NCBI RefSeq assembly: GCF_009569385.1
Contig: NZ_WBOF01000001.1
Coordinates: 744,001-808,000, forward strand
Length of the DNA: 64,000 nucleotides
Direction: 5' to 3'
Source of the DNA: Streptomyces kaniharaensis
GTDB lineage: Bacteria > Actinomycetota > Actinomycetes > Streptomycetales > Streptomycetaceae
A program made the translations under genes and the position numbers. Shown here in pieces: positions 55,443 to 64,000 of this stretch (positions are counted from its first letter, which is position 1; every line of letters starts with the position of its first letter). The notes below the pieces were generated by a model that ran no database searches, was not told the origin of the DNA, and worked only from the letters and a program-made list of their open reading frames with translations.

Positions 55443-56273
55443 TCAGCGCCCGGCGAGCGCCTTCTCCCCCGCCTCGCGCATGGCGGCCAGCGGTCCCGGC
55501 GTCCGCCCGGTGAACGCCTCGTTCTGCAGCACCGCCTGGTGCACCAGGAGGTCCAGCCCGCCCAGGACGGTCGCACCGCGCTCGGCGCAGGCGGCCGCCA
55601 GGGCCGTCGGCCACGGGTGGTACAGCACGTCGAACAACGCCCCGGGCGCGGCCGGCAGCGCGCCTGCGAAACCGTCGGTGGCCCCGACCGGCGTCGTGGA
55701 GACGGTCAGCGGCTGGGCCAGCGCCTCGGCGCCGCGCTCCCAGTCGGCCGTCCGGACGACGACACCCAGCCGCTCGCCGAGCACGGCCATCTCCCGGGCC
55801 CGCTCGGCGCTGCGCACGTAGACCGTCACCTCGCCGGTACAGATCTGAGCGAGCGCCGCCAGCGCCGAGGACGCGGTGGCTCCGGCGCCCAGCACGGCCG
55901 CGCCCGGCACCTCGCTGATGCCGCGCTCGCGCAGCGCGTTCACCAGGCCCGGAACGTCGGTGTTGTCCCCGGTGCGCCGCCCGTCGGCGGTGAACACGAC
56001 CGTGTTCACCGCGTCCACCGAGCGCGCCGTCGCGCTGACCTCGTCGAGCAGCGGGATGACCGCCCGCTTCAGCGGCATGGTCAGCGACAGCCCGGCCCAC
56101 TCGGCCTCGTCCAGCCCGGCGAGGAAGCCCGGCAGGCTCGCCTCGTCCACCTCGAAGCGGTCGTAGCGCCAGCCGTCCAGCCCGAGCGCCGCGAAGGCGG
56201 CCCGGTGCAGGTCCGGCGAGAGCGAGTGGGCGATCGGCGAGCCGAGGACGGCGGCCCGGTGCTTGCTGGTCAA
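55443..56273 (-). CDS. aroE: Shikimate dehydrogenase
   Basis: Fourth step of the shikimate pathway: NADPH reduction of dehydroshikimate. 276 residues. Substrate-binding GSPIAHSLSPDLHRAAF, SLTMPLKR with the catalytic lysine, GDNTDVPG with the paired aspartate and the Rossmann loop VLGAGATASSALAAL. The start is TTG 56273 behind GGAGA. It follows the first mltG copy by 34 nt on the minus strand. Confidence 0.93.
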   Translation of the reverse strand: MTSKHRAAVLGSPIAHSLSPDLHRAAFAALGLDGWRYDRFEVDEASLPGFLAGLDEAEWAGLSLTMPLKRAVIPLLDEVSATARSVDAVNTVVFTADGRRTGDNTDVPGLVNALRERGISEVPGAAVLGAGATASSALAALAQICTGEVTVYVRSAERAREMAVLGERLGVVVRTADWERGAEALAQPLTVSTTPVGATDGFAGALPAAPGALFDVLYHPWPTALAAACAERGATVLGGLDLLVHQAVLQNEAFTGRTPGPLAAMREAGEKALAGR

Positions 56274-56307
56274 CGCTGCGTCTCCATGAACTACCGTCCG
56301 GCGATGG

Positions 56308-58113
56308 CTACTTGGTGGTGCAGTGGCCGCGTTCCTTGTCGATGTTCTGGCCGGCCGCCTTGCAGTACTCCTCGACGTTGGCCAGGTGCTCCTTGTACGT
56401 CTCGGCGAACCGCGTCTCGGACGGGGACATCGCGATGAAGTACAGCCACTTGCCGTCCGCCGGGTTCAGCACCGCCTTGATGGCGTCGTCACCGGGGTTG
56501 GAGATCGGACCGGGCGGCAGACCCGCGTTGAGGTAGGTGTTGTACTTGTTGGACGCGTCGTCCATGTCCTTCTTGTTGAGCTCCTTGCGGCCGAGCGAGT
56601 ACTGCAGCGTGGTGTCCATGCCGAGCCGGTGGTGCGTCTCGGGCTCGTTGGCGAGGCGGTTCTGGATGGTCTTCGCCATCTTGGCGAAATCGGGCACGTT
56701 GTTGCCCTCGCGCTGCAGGATGCTCGCCTCGATGACCACCTCGTACCCGGTCTTGAGGCCGGCCTTGGAGGCGTCGGCGTCGAGGCTCGCGTACTTGTCG
56801 GTGGCGTTCTTCACCATCTGCTTGAGCAGTTCCTCGGGCTTCATGCCGTCGGAGACGTTGTAGCGGGTCGGCCAGAGGAAGCCCTCGATGTTGCCGTTCG
56901 CGTACGCGGGCAGGCCGAGGGTGCCGACCTGGGCCTTGGCGACGCCCGCCGTGGTGCCCGGCGCCAGCTTCAGCTTCTCGTCGATCTTGGCGTAGATCTC
57001 GGTGGAGGTCTTGCCCTCGGGGATGACCAGCCCGTCGCCGCCGGCCCCGCTGAGCAGCGCGCTCAGGGCGGCCGCGGCCGACATCTCCTTCTTCAGCGAG
57101 TAGAAGCCCGGCTGGATCGTCTTGCACTTCGGCTCGTTGTCACACGCCTTGCTGAACGCGTCGACGCTCTTGACCACACCGGCGTTCTTCAGCGCGAGGC
57201 CGATCTGGCCGCCGACCGCGCCCTGCTTGACCTCGACCTGGGCGGTGCCGTTTCCGTCGCCGGCGAAGTCCGGCGGCGGGCCGAAGTGGTTCTGGTAGAA
57301 GCCGTAGCCCCACCAGCCGGCGCCGCCCATGGCGCCGAGCAGCACCAGCGCGACCAGCAGGCAGGCGCCGCCGTTGCGGCGGCCGGCCTTCTTGCCCTTC
57401 TCCTTGCGCTTCTTCTGCGCGTCGCGGGAGACGTCCTCCTCGCCGAGGAAGCCGACCTCCTCGGGCTCGCCGACCTCGTCGGAGTACTCACCGCTCTCGT
57501 CGCGGCCGTCCTCGTGGCCGTCCCACTCCTCCTCGGCGGGCTCGTGCCCCGCCACCGGGCCGGCGCCGGACTCCAGCGCGGCGGCTTCGGCCTCCCAGTC
57601 GATGCCGTCCGGACCGGGCCCGGAAGCGGGCTTGGGCTGGGCCTGCTGGGGCGTCGGCTGCGTCATCTGCCGGGGTGCCTGCTGCATCTGCGGCTGCTGC
57701 ATCTGCTGCGGGTAACCCTGCTGAGGCATCTGCTGCTGCGGGTACTGCCCCGGCTGCATCTGCTGCTGGGGATAGCCCTGCTGAGGCATCTGCTGCTGGA
57801 AGCCCTGCTGCCCGCCGAAGGTCTGACCCTGCTGCTGAGGCATCTGCTGCGGGTACTGCCCCGGCTGCTGCATCTGCTGCTGGGGATAACCCTGCTGAGG
57901 CATCTGCTGCTGCGGGTAACCCTGCTGCTGCGCCATCGGCTGCTGCACGTACTGCCCCTGCTGCGGCATCTGCTGCTGGGGATAGCCCTGCTGCTGGCCC
58001 TGCTGGGGATACTGCTGCCACTGGCCGTCCTGCTGCTGGCCGCCGTAAGCGGGATCACCGGGGTGCCACGGCTCGGAGCCCTGGGGGCCGTAGCCCCGAC
58101 CCAGATCGGTCAT
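56308..58113 (-). CDS. mltG: Endolytic transglycosylase MltG (copy 1) with Gln/Pro/Met-rich N-terminal domain
   Basis: A membrane enzyme that cuts glycan strands in growing peptidoglycan. 601 residues: 1-165 is a cytoplasmic low-complexity region of repeated PQQ(Q)MPQQGYPQQ units, 166-245 is acidic then basic (KKRKEKGKKAGRR), a membrane helix is at about 250-270 (ACLLVALVLLGAMGGAGWWG), then a LysM-like region and the YceG domain with the catalytic glutamate in VIEASILQREG and YNTYLNAGLPPGPISNPG. The start is ATG 58113. A second copy lies directly upstream. Confidence 0.92.
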   Translation of the reverse strand: MTDLGRGYGPQGSEPWHPGDPAYGGQQQDGQWQQYPQQGQQQGYPQQQMPQQGQYVQQPMAQQQGYPQQQMPQQGYPQQQMQQPGQYPQQMPQQQGQTFGGQQGFQQQMPQQGYPQQQMQPGQYPQQQMPQQGYPQQMQQPQMQQAPRQMTQPTPQQAQPKPASGPGPDGIDWEAEAAALESGAGPVAGHEPAEEEWDGHEDGRDESGEYSDEVGEPEEVGFLGEEDVSRDAQKKRKEKGKKAGRRNGGACLLVALVLLGAMGGAGWWGYGFYQNHFGPPPDFAGDGNGTAQVEVKQGAVGGQIGLALKNAGVVKSVDAFSKACDNEPKCKTIQPGFYSLKKEMSAAAALSALLSGAGGDGLVIPEGKTSTEIYAKIDEKLKLAPGTTAGVAKAQVGTLGLPAYANGNIEGFLWPTRYNVSDGMKPEELLKQMVKNATDKYASLDADASKAGLKTGYEVVIEASILQREGNNVPDFAKMAKTIQNRLANEPETHHRLGMDTTLQYSLGRKELNKKDMDDASNKYNTYLNAGLPPGPISNPGDDAIKAVLNPADGKWLYFIAMSPSETRFAETYKEHLANVEEYCKAAGQNIDKERGHCTTK

Positions 58114-58291
58114 TGATCCCCTTAACCGACGGAGACGGCCGGGCGGATCGGACCGGCCGTCCGGGACGGCGTCCCGGCTGATTTCTCGAACCGGCGTGCT
58201 AGCGCAGCGCCTGGCAGGAGACGTTACCGTACCGCAGCCAAACGTCCGACAAAGCGGACGAGCCCGTCAATGTCCGCCCCCGCCCGCCGCA

Positions 58292-58317
58292 GCCCCGGCC
58301 GATCGGGACGCCGGGGC
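58292..58317 (-). terminator. Hairpin after the second mltG copy
   Basis: GCCCCGG (58292-58298) pairs with CCGGGGC (58311-58317) immediately after the stop at 58321 on the minus strand. Other small stems (GTCCG/CGGAC around 58249) lie in the 207-bp gap to the first mltG copy. No T-run. Confidence 0.5.
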
Positions 58318-58320
58318 CGC

Positions 58321-59520
58321 CTACGGCGTGCCCGAGGACGAGGCCGTGGCGCTCGGCTGCGCCGCTCGGTTGGCGTTGAATTCGGCCACATTGCGCTGCT
58401 GCACCTCGAAGCTGTCGGTGAATCGGGTGTCCCCCGGTTTCACGGTGACGAAGTACAGCCAGTCGCCGGGGACGGGGTCCAGCGCCGCCATGATCGCCTG
58501 CCGCCCCGGGTTGGAGATCGGCGACGGCGGCAGGCCGGCGTGCACGTAGGTGTTGTACGGCGAGTCCAGCTTGGTGTCGGTCACCGTGGTGTTCAGGGTG
58601 GACCGGCCGAGCGCGTAGTTGATCGTCGAGTCCAGCTGGAGCGGCATGTTCCTGGCCAGCCGGTTGTAGATCACCCGCGCGACCTTGCCCATGTCCTCGG
58701 TGTTGTCGGCCTCGCCCTGCACCATGCTCGCCACCGTGACCAGCCCGTACAGGCTCTGCCCGAGGGTCTGCGCGACGATGTCGGCGTCGTCCCGGCTGAA
58801 CTCCTTGCCGGCTCGCTCGACCATCTGCTTCAGCAGGTCGACGGCGGTGGTCCCGTCCGTGACGCTGTACGTGGCGGGGAAGAGGTAGCCCTCGGGGCTG
58901 CCGTTGGCGAAGTCGGGCAGGCCCAGTTCGGCGGCCTGCTCCTTGGCGGTGCGCTGGGTGGTGCCCTCGGGGAGGTTCAGCTTCTTGTCGATGGCCGCGA
59001 AGATCTGGTAGCCGCGCCACCCCTCGGGGATGGTCAGACCGTTGGCGTTGGCCGGGTCGATCAGGACGGCGAGCGCCGCCGCCGCCGACATCCGCTGCTT
59101 CAGCGTGTACGTGCCGGGCTGGATCCGCCCGGCCGCCGCCGCACTGCCTTTGGCGGCGCGGGTGAACGCGAGCGAGCTGGCCACGACACCGTTGCGCACG
59201 AGCGCGGACGCGATCTGGGACAGGCCCGCGCCCTCGGGCACCGAGACCTGGACGCTGCCGGTGCCCTGCCCCGCGTAGTCGGCGGCCGCCGGGGGCTTGC
59301 GCTGGCCCTCCACCCAGCTGAACCCGGCCAGCCCGAGCCCGCCGAAGACCGCCACCAGGGCCAGTGCGGTGAGCCCGCAGGCCAGCCCGTTACGCCGTCG
59401 GTGCGGATCCGGTGCATCGGAGCGCACGCGGGGCGCGCCGGGCGGACGGCCCTCCGGTTCCGGCACCGGCGCGCCGAGGTGGCCGGGCGTGAGCCCCGGG
59501 AGGAAGTCCTGGTCGGTCAT
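58321..59520 (-). CDS. Endolytic transglycosylase MltG-like protein (copy 2)
   Basis: A 399-residue MltG/YceG paralogue without the Gln-rich region. A short cytoplasmic part ends in RRRN, the membrane helix is at about 46-68 (ACGLTALALVAVFGGLGLAG), and the periplasmic domain contains VSVPEGAGLSQIASALVRNG, VTVASMVQGEADNTEDMGKV with the catalytic glutamate and YNTYVHAGLPPSPISNPG. Both copies keep the family's key residues. The start is ATG 59520. It lies between ruvX and mltG copy 1; tandem copies suggest duplication, then divergence. Confidence 0.9.
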   Translation of the reverse strand: MTDQDFLPGLTPGHLGAPVPEPEGRPPGAPRVRSDAPDPHRRRNGLACGLTALALVAVFGGLGLAGFSWVEGQRKPPAAADYAGQGTGSVQVSVPEGAGLSQIASALVRNGVVASSLAFTRAAKGSAAAAGRIQPGTYTLKQRMSAAAALAVLIDPANANGLTIPEGWRGYQIFAAIDKKLNLPEGTTQRTAKEQAAELGLPDFANGSPEGYLFPATYSVTDGTTAVDLLKQMVERAGKEFSRDDADIVAQTLGQSLYGLVTVASMVQGEADNTEDMGKVARVIYNRLARNMPLQLDSTINYALGRSTLNTTVTDTKLDSPYNTYVHAGLPPSPISNPGRQAIMAALDPVPGDWLYFVTVKPGDTRFTDSFEVQQRNVAEFNANRAAQPSATASSSGTP

Positions 59521-59552
59521 GGCCTCGCCCCCTCGGCGGTCCCGAAACGTTG

Positions 59553-59588
59553 GAGGGGTCCGTGCGGACGCGTCCGCACGGACCCCTC
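59553..59588. terminator. Perfect 36-bp palindrome between ruvX and the second mltG copy
   Basis: GAGGGGTCCGTGCGGACG (59553-59570) is followed at once by its exact reverse complement to 59588. A further CCCGA/TCGGG pair lies outside. It is 22 nt after the ruvX stop and 33 nt before the next gene's start, as a terminator or an mRNA processing site would be. Confidence 0.7.
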
Positions 59589-59610
59589 TCGGGACGTTAG
59601 AACAGGCCGG

Positions 59611-60090
59611 TCAGCCCGCCGCCTCGACGCTCTCACCGGGCGGGCGTCCGCTCACCCGTTCGGACTCAAGGGCGGTCTGCAGGATCACCACCGCGGCGGC
59701 CTGGTCGACCACCGAGCGGCCCTTCTTCGCCTTGACGCCCGAGGCGCGCAGCCCGTGGGTGGCGGTGACGGTGGACATCCGCTCGTCCACCAGCCGGACC
59801 GGCACCGGGTAGAGCCGGTTGGCCAGCCGGGCGGCGTACGCGCGGACCTTCTCCGCCGCCGGGCCCTCCTTGCCGCTGAGCGAGCGCGGCAGCCCGACGA
59901 TCACCTCCATCGCGTCGTACTCCTCGACGATGGCGGCGATCCGGGCCTGCGACTTCACCCCGGCCGGGACGGTCTCCACGGGCGTGGCGAGCACCCCGTC
60001 GGGGTCGCAGGACGCGACCCCGATCCGGGCGTCGCCGACGTCGACGGCGATCCGCCGCCCGCGTCGGAACGGCCTTTCCACCGGCTCCAT
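59611..60090 (-). CDS. ruvX: YqgF/RuvX-family Holliday-junction resolvase-like protein
   Basis: A 159-residue RNase H-fold nuclease, linked to pre-16S rRNA 5'-end processing and Holliday-junction resolution. RRIAVDVGDARIGVASCDPD carries the first catalytic aspartate, VIVGLPRSLSGKEGPAAE follows, then VDERMSTVTATHGL and VDQAAAVVILQTAL with the last acidic residue. The start is ATG 60090, overlapping the alaS stop by 1 nt (TGATG), so the two are coupled. Confidence 0.95.
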   Translation of the reverse strand: MEPVERPFRRGRRIAVDVGDARIGVASCDPDGVLATPVETVPAGVKSQARIAAIVEEYDAMEVIVGLPRSLSGKEGPAAEKVRAYAARLANRLYPVPVRLVDERMSTVTATHGLRASGVKAKKGRSVVDQAAAVVILQTALESERVSGRPPGESVEAAG

Positions 60091-62759
60091 CAGGAGGCGC
60101 GCTCCGCGACCAGGCCGCGCACCGCGGCGATGGCCTCGCCGACCGCGGCCGGGTTGGAGCCGCCGCCCTGGGCGACGTCGTCCTTGCCGCCACCGCCGCC
60201 GCCGAGGGTCTTGGCGGCGACCCGGACCAGCTCGCCGGCCTTGATGCCGCGCCCCCGCGCGTCCTCGTTGGTGGCGATCACGGTCAGCGGGCGGTCGTTC
60301 GCCACGGTGAAGGCGGCGACCACGGCCGGGCGGGAGCCGAAGCGGCCGCGCACGTCCAGGACCAGCTTGCGCAGCTCGTCCGCGCCGACACCGTCGGCGA
60401 CCTGGGCGGCGACCACGGCGATGCCGTGCACGTCCTCGGCCGAGTCGGCCAGGCCCGCCGCGGCGGCCAGCACCTTCTCGGCGCGGAAGCGCTCGATCTC
60501 CTTCTCGGCGTCCTTGAGCTTGGCGAGCATGCCCGAGATCTTCTCCGGCAGCTCCTCCGGGCGGCCCTTGACCAGCTCGGTGAGCTGGGAGACCACGGTG
60601 TGCTCACGGGCCAGGAAGCGGTACGCGTCGACGCCCACCAGCGCCTCGACGCGGCGCACGCCGGAGCCGATCGAGGACTCGCCGAGCAGCTTCACCAGGC
60701 CCAGCTGGGCGGTGTTGCCGACGTGGGTGCCACCGCACAGCTCCTTGGAGAAGTCGCCGATGGTGACGACCCGGACCTCGTCGCCGTACTTCTCGCCGAA
60801 CATCGCGATGGCGCCGGCCTTGCGGGCCTGATCCATCGTCATGACCTCGGCGGTGACGTCGAGTTCGCGGGTCAGCACGTCGTTGATCTTCTGCTCGACG
60901 TCGGTCAGCACGCTGCCGGGCACGGCGGAGGGCGAGCCGAAGTCGAAGCGGAAGCGGCCCGGGGCGTTCTCGGAGCCGGCCTGGGCGGCCGTCGGGCCGA
61001 GCGCGTCGCGCAGCGCCTGATGGGTCAGGTGGGTGGCCGAGTGGGCGCGGGCGATCGCCCGGCGGCGGTCGATGTCGATGGTCGCGTAGGCGGAGGCGCC
61101 GAGCACGACCTCGCCGAACAGCACGCCGCCGGAGTGGACGATCACACCCGGGACGGGCTGCTGCACGTCGCGGATCTCCACCACCGCGCCGGACTCCAGC
61201 CGGATCCGCCCGTGGTCGGCGAGCTGGCCGCCGCCCTCGGCGTAGAACGGGGTGCGGTCGAGGATGATCTCGACCTCGTCGCCCTCGGAGGCGGCCGGCG
61301 CCGGAACGCCGTCCACCAGCAGGCCGACCACGGTGGCCTCGCCCTCGGTGAGGCTGTAGCCGGTGAACAGGCTCGCGCCGGACGCGTCGGCGACCTCGCG
61401 GTACGCGGCGACGTCGGCGTGGCCCATCTTCTTGGCCTTGGCGTCCGCCTTGGCGCGGTCCCGCTGCTCCTGCATCAGGCGGCGGAAACCGGCCTCGTCC
61501 ACCTGGAGGCCCTGCTCCTCGGCCATCTCCAGGGTCAGGTCGATCGGGAAGCCGTAGGTGTCGTGCAGCTTGAACGCCTGGTCGCCCGAGAGCACCACGC
61601 CGCCGGCCTGCCTGGTCTCGGTGACCGCGGCGTCCAGCAGGTTGGTGCCGGCCTTCAGGGTCTGCAGGAAGGCCGCCTCCTCGGCGACGACGACCGTCTC
61701 GATGCGCTTGCGCTCGGTCTCCAGCTCCGGGTACTGCGGGGCCATCGCCGCGATGGCGATGTCGATGAGCTCCTTGGCCACCGGCTCGGTGGCGCCCAGC
61801 AGGCGCATGTTGCGGATGGCGCGGCGCAGGATGCGGCGCAGCACGTAGCCGCGGCCCTCGTTGCCGGGGGTGACGCCGTCGCCGACCAGCATCAGCGCGG
61901 TGCGGATGTGGTCGGTGACCACGCGCAGCGAGACGTCCGACTTGTGGTCGGCACCGTAGGTGTGGCCGGTGAGCTCGGCGGCGCGGTCGAGGATCATCCG
62001 GCTGGTGTCGATCTCGAAGAGGTTGTCGACGCCCTGCAGGATGGCGGCGAGGCGCTCCAGGCCGAGGCCGGTGTCGATGTTCTTGCTCGGCAGATCGCCG
62101 AGGATCTCGAAGCCGTCCTTGCCGTCGCCGTGGCCGCGCTCGTACTGCATGAAGACCAGGTTCCAGATCTCCAGGTAGCGCTCGCCGTTGACGGCCGGAC
62201 CGCCCTCCTCGCCGTAGGCGGGGCCGCGGTCGTAGTTGATCTCCGAGCACGGGCCGCACGGGCCGGGGACGCCCATCGACCAGAAGTTGTCCTTCATGCC
62301 GAGGCGCTGGATGCGCTCGGAGGGCACGCCGATGACGTCACGCCAGATCTGCTCGGCCTCGTCGTCGTCCTTGTAGACGGTGATCCAGAGCTTCTCCTTC
62401 TCCAGACCGTAGCCGCCGTCCGCGACGGGAGTGGTGAGCAGCTCCCACGCGAACTTGATGGCGCCTTCCTTGAAGTAGTCGCCGAAGGAGAAGTTGCCGC
62501 ACATCTGGAAGAAGGAGCCGTGCCGGGTGGTCTTCCCGACCTCCTCGATGTCCAGGGTGCGCACGCACTTCTGGACGCTGGTGGCGCGCGAGAACTGCGG
62601 CTTGATCTCGCCCAGGAAGTAGGGCTTGAACGGCACCATGCCGGCGTTGACCAGCAGCAGGGTGGGGTCGTCGGCGACCAGGGACGCCGACGGAACGACG
62701 GTGTGGCCGCGCTCCTCGAAGAAGCGCAGCCAGCGGCGGCGGATCTCAGCCGACTCCAT
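60090..62759 (-). CDS. alaS: Alanyl-tRNA synthetase
   Basis: Charges tRNA-Ala. 889 residues, full length. Class II catalytic core ([40 protein letters not shown]), editing domain with [17 protein letters not shown] (HxxxH) and [13 protein letters not shown] (CxxxH) as zinc/editing site, and a C-terminal helical and C-Ala part with [20 protein letters not shown]. The start is ATG 62759, overlapping the stop of the upstream gene by 1 nt (TAATG). Confidence 0.98.
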   Translation of the reverse strand: MESAEIRRRWLRFFEERGHTVVPSASLVADDPTLLLVNAGMVPFKPYFLGEIKPQFSRATSVQKCVRTLDIEEVGKTTRHGSFFQMCGNFSFGDYFKEGAIKFAWELLTTPVADGGYGLEKEKLWITVYKDDDEAEQIWRDVIGVPSERIQRLGMKDNFWSMGVPGPCGPCSEINYDRGPAYGEEGGPAVNGERYLEIWNLVFMQYERGHGDGKDGFEILGDLPSKNIDTGLGLERLAAILQGVDNLFEIDTSRMILDRAAELTGHTYGADHKSDVSLRVVTDHIRTALMLVGDGVTPGNEGRGYVLRRILRRAIRNMRLLGATEPVAKELIDIAIAAMAPQYPELETERKRIETVVVAEEAAFLQTLKAGTNLLDAAVTETRQAGGVVLSGDQAFKLHDTYGFPIDLTLEMAEEQGLQVDEAGFRRLMQEQRDRAKADAKAKKMGHADVAAYREVADASGASLFTGYSLTEGEATVVGLLVDGVPAPAASEGDEVEIILDRTPFYAEGGGQLADHGRIRLESGAVVEIRDVQQPVPGVIVHSGGVLFGEVVLGASAYATIDIDRRRAIARAHSATHLTHQALRDALGPTAAQAGSENAPGRFRFDFGSPSAVPGSVLTDVEQKINDVLTRELDVTAEVMTMDQARKAGAIAMFGEKYGDEVRVVTIGDFSKELCGGTHVGNTAQLGLVKLLGESSIGSGVRRVEALVGVDAYRFLAREHTVVSQLTELVKGRPEELPEKISGMLAKLKDAEKEIERFRAEKVLAAAAGLADSAEDVHGIAVVAAQVADGVGADELRKLVLDVRGRFGSRPAVVAAFTVANDRPLTVIATNEDARGRGIKAGELVRVAAKTLGGGGGGKDDVAQGGGSNPAAVGEAIAAVRGLVAERAS

Positions 62760-63196
62760 TAGTGGTCCTTCCGGTTCGTACCGCCCCGCGGCGGAAGCGC
62801 GCGCCGGGGCGTTTTCTCGATGGCTTGGGGGGTGGTGCGGGCACCGTCGGACGATGCGCGGGCACTGCTGGACGGAGGCAGGGCGGCGGCCGGGCTCCCG
62901 GGCGCCGCCGAGATAGCTCGGTACTGCGGCTCGCCGCGCAGCACTCTGCGGCGCGGCTCGACGACGGCGGTGCCGTGCAGTCCGAGGTCGTCGCGCAGCT
63001 GCTCCTCGCGCTCGGCCATGCCGGCCTTCACGTCCAGGGCGAACTGCTTGGCCAGGTCGCCCAGGTGCAGAGCGCCGCGCGCGGCGGTGCCGGAGAGGCT
63101 GTCCGGGGTGAGCCGGTGCACGGCCTCGTTGGCCTTGTTCATGGCCCAGACGGTGGCGCCGGCGCCGACCGCCATCCAGAAGATGCGTCGCACCAT
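62759..63196 (-). CDS. DUF6167-like small membrane protein
   Basis: A 145-residue protein with one N-terminal hydrophobic helix ([16 protein letters not shown]), then a helical segment ([40 protein letters not shown]) and a disordered basic tail. It resembles the DUF6167 proteins found before alaS in streptomycetes (from memory). Start ATG 63196; its stop overlaps alaS by 1 nt. It lies 4 nt downstream of the DUF948 gene, so the three are an operon. Function unknown. Confidence 0.82.
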   Translation of the reverse strand: MVRRIFWMAVGAGATVWAMNKANEAVHRLTPDSLSGTAARGALHLGDLAKQFALDVKAGMAEREEQLRDDLGLHGTAVVEPRRRVLRGEPQYRAISAAPGSPAAALPPSSSARASSDGARTTPQAIEKTPRRALPPRGGTNRKDH

Positions 63197-63200
63197 GCCG

Positions 63201-63680
63201 TCAGCCCCTCACCGCGCGCCGGACCCGGGAGAGCAGCCCGCTGCGCGGCGCGGTCGCGGCGCGCACCTCGGCCCGGATCAGCCGGGCCAGCTCCTCGCGC
63301 GAGCCCGGCTGGGCCGGCACGGTCGGGCCGCCGTTCTGCTGCTTGGCGACGGCCTTGCGGACGCCGTAGCTGAAGGCCGCGACCTTCACCAGCGGTCCGC
63401 CCAGGGTGGCCGCGACGGTGGAGGACAGCGCGTTGGCGTTGGCGGCGGCGTCCTGGACGTTGGCGGTGATCTCGTCGACCCGCACCAGCTGCTCGTTGGC
63501 GCTGCGCACCGCGGCGCCCGCCTCGGCCAGCAGCGGCACGGCCTGCTCGGTGACGGCGGAGACCAGGACGGTGGCCTCCTTCAGCACCCGCGAGAGCCGG
63601 ACCAGCACCACGGCGAGCAGGGTGACCAGGACCGCCCAGAACACGGCGACGAGCAATCCGGCCAGCTCTCCCACGGACAC
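63201..63680 (-). CDS. DUF948-family membrane protein
   Basis: A 159-residue membrane-anchored protein: one N-terminal helix (ELAGLLVAVFWAVLVTLLAV), then a long amphipathic helical region (VSAVTEQAVPLLAEAGAAVR, VDEITANVQDAAANANALSS) of the kind found in DUF948 and methyl-accepting-chemotaxis-like proteins, and a basic tail. I choose GTG 63680 with GAGGGAG upstream; the in-frame ATG 63734 would add 18 residues. It begins the DUF948-DUF6167-alaS-ruvX operon. Confidence 0.82.
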   Translation of the reverse strand: MSVGELAGLLVAVFWAVLVTLLAVVLVRLSRVLKEATVLVSAVTEQAVPLLAEAGAAVRSANEQLVRVDEITANVQDAAANANALSSTVAATLGGPLVKVAAFSYGVRKAVAKQQNGGPTVPAQPGSREELARLIRAEVRAATAPRSGLLSRVRRAVRG

Positions 63681-63875
63681 CTTTGCGCGCTCCCTCGCCT
63701 TGCTGTTCTCCAAACGGAACCCTATCGCGCCCACGCCCGCTTTCCGGACCGGGTTGTCCCGGGCGAGCTCCTCCGCCGCATCCGCTCCGGTGTGCGAACC
63801 GCCCGCGCAACCTACCGACCGGTCACTTCGCGCTGCCGGGCGGGCCGCCGCCCCACAACGAGCCTGTGAAAAGGG

Positions 63876-63913
63876 GCGAGCCCCCGTCGCCTCGGAAGGC
63901 GGCGGGGGCTCGC
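63876..63913 (-). terminator. rpsD intrinsic terminator
   Basis: GCGAGCCCCCGTCGCC (63876-63891) pairs with GGCGGCGGGGGCTCGC (63898-63913), 16 pairs with one G-T, loop TCGGAA, followed on the minus strand by CCCTTTTC. It lies 33 nt after the rpsD stop. Confidence 0.85.
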
Positions 63914-63945
63914 AGAGGTACCGCGGGTGCGGGACCGCTCGCGGG

Positions 63946-64000
63946 TCAGCGCGAGTAGTACTCGACGACCAGCTGCTCGTCGCAGATCACCGGGATCTCC
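63946..64000 (-). CDS. rpsD: Ribosomal protein S4, last 17 codons (cut by the right edge)
   Basis: The visible C-terminus reads EIPVICDEQLVVEYYSR and stop, the characteristic S4 ending (EQL-V-EYYSR). The 16S rRNA-binding protein S4 also nucleates small-subunit assembly. The rest of the gene lies beyond 64000. Placement before the DUF948-alaS group agrees with the streptomycete chromosome core. Confidence 0.93.
   Translation of the reverse strand, partial: EIPVICDEQLVVEYYSR

Noticed and set aside
57675..58050. CRISPR-like or tandem-repeat array on the plus strand
   Set aside because: The periodicity comes from CAG-rich codons of the Gln/Pro/Met-rich region of mltG copy 1. Units are irregular and there are no spacers.

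Overview
The window is high-GC actinobacterial DNA, almost certainly Streptomycetaceae (Streptomyces or Kitasatospora). This rests on the codon bias, frequent GTG/TTG starts, a 167-residue BldD, the actinobacterial integration host factor, XRE/DUF397 regulatory pairs, and a gene order (rpsD-alaS-ruvX-mltG-aroECKBQ-efp-nusB-bldD-pyrR...carB-pyrDF-mihF-gmk-rpoZ-coaBC-metK-priA-def-fmt-rsmB) typical of that family's chromosome core. No rRNA, tRNA, CRISPR array or intact mobile element was seen.

Layout. Positions 1-21.8 kb are an accessory stretch of short, often divergent units. They include an exported S33 hydrolase (cut by the left edge) beside an ArsR-type regulator, and a four-gene module of a possible oxygenase-fold protein, an RsbW-like ATPase, an XRE regulator and DUF397. 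There is also a VOC protein, a DMT exporter divergent from a MocR regulator, a DUF2867/TetR pair with two clear operators, and a set of small enzymes and regulators (SRPBCC, aminoglycoside-phosphotransferase-like, alpha/beta hydrolase, cupin, MarR, DinB-like, FAD monooxygenase, methyltransferase, TusA-like). The stretch holds gene debris: an IS21 IstB gene with its middle deleted (16.15-16.49 kb) and a MerR regulator with its middle deleted (21.1-21.8 kb).

Positions 21.8-64 kb are the conserved core, nearly all on the minus strand. From right to left it runs rpsD (3' end), two small membrane proteins, alaS, ruvX, two mltG paralogues, the shikimate genes aroE-aroC-aroK-aroB-aroQ, then an interruption (P-loop protein, Nei-type glycosylase, a STAND-ATPase remnant, a metal-sensing ArsR and a cobalamin-riboswitch-controlled Ni/Co transporter). 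It continues with a degenerate M24 peptidase beside efp, nusB, a thioesterase, an unknown protein, bldD (plus strand) and the pyrimidine operon pyrR-pyrB-pyrC-(PH-like membrane protein)-carA-carB-pyrD-pyrF. The last part is mihF, gmk, rpoZ, coaBC, metK, priA, def, fmt and rsmB.

How the genes work together. The pyr genes make UMP de novo and overlap by 4-8 nt where coupled; a PyrR-binding loop overlaps the pyrR ribosome site. The aro genes turn shikimate-pathway intermediates into chorismate and are likewise overlapped. gmk, rpoZ, coaBC, metK, priA, def and fmt supply nucleotide, coenzyme A, SAM, replication-restart and translation-initiation functions. BldD sits beside the pyr operon and carries the c-di-GMP-binding motif.

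I did not find a clearly new multi-gene system. The most interesting signals are a peptidase-fold protein beside efp that has lost three of five metal ligands, the five-residue repeat tail of the 25.2 kb gene, the PH-like gene inside the pyr operon, the decayed merR and istB scars, and several unassigned paired palindromes.
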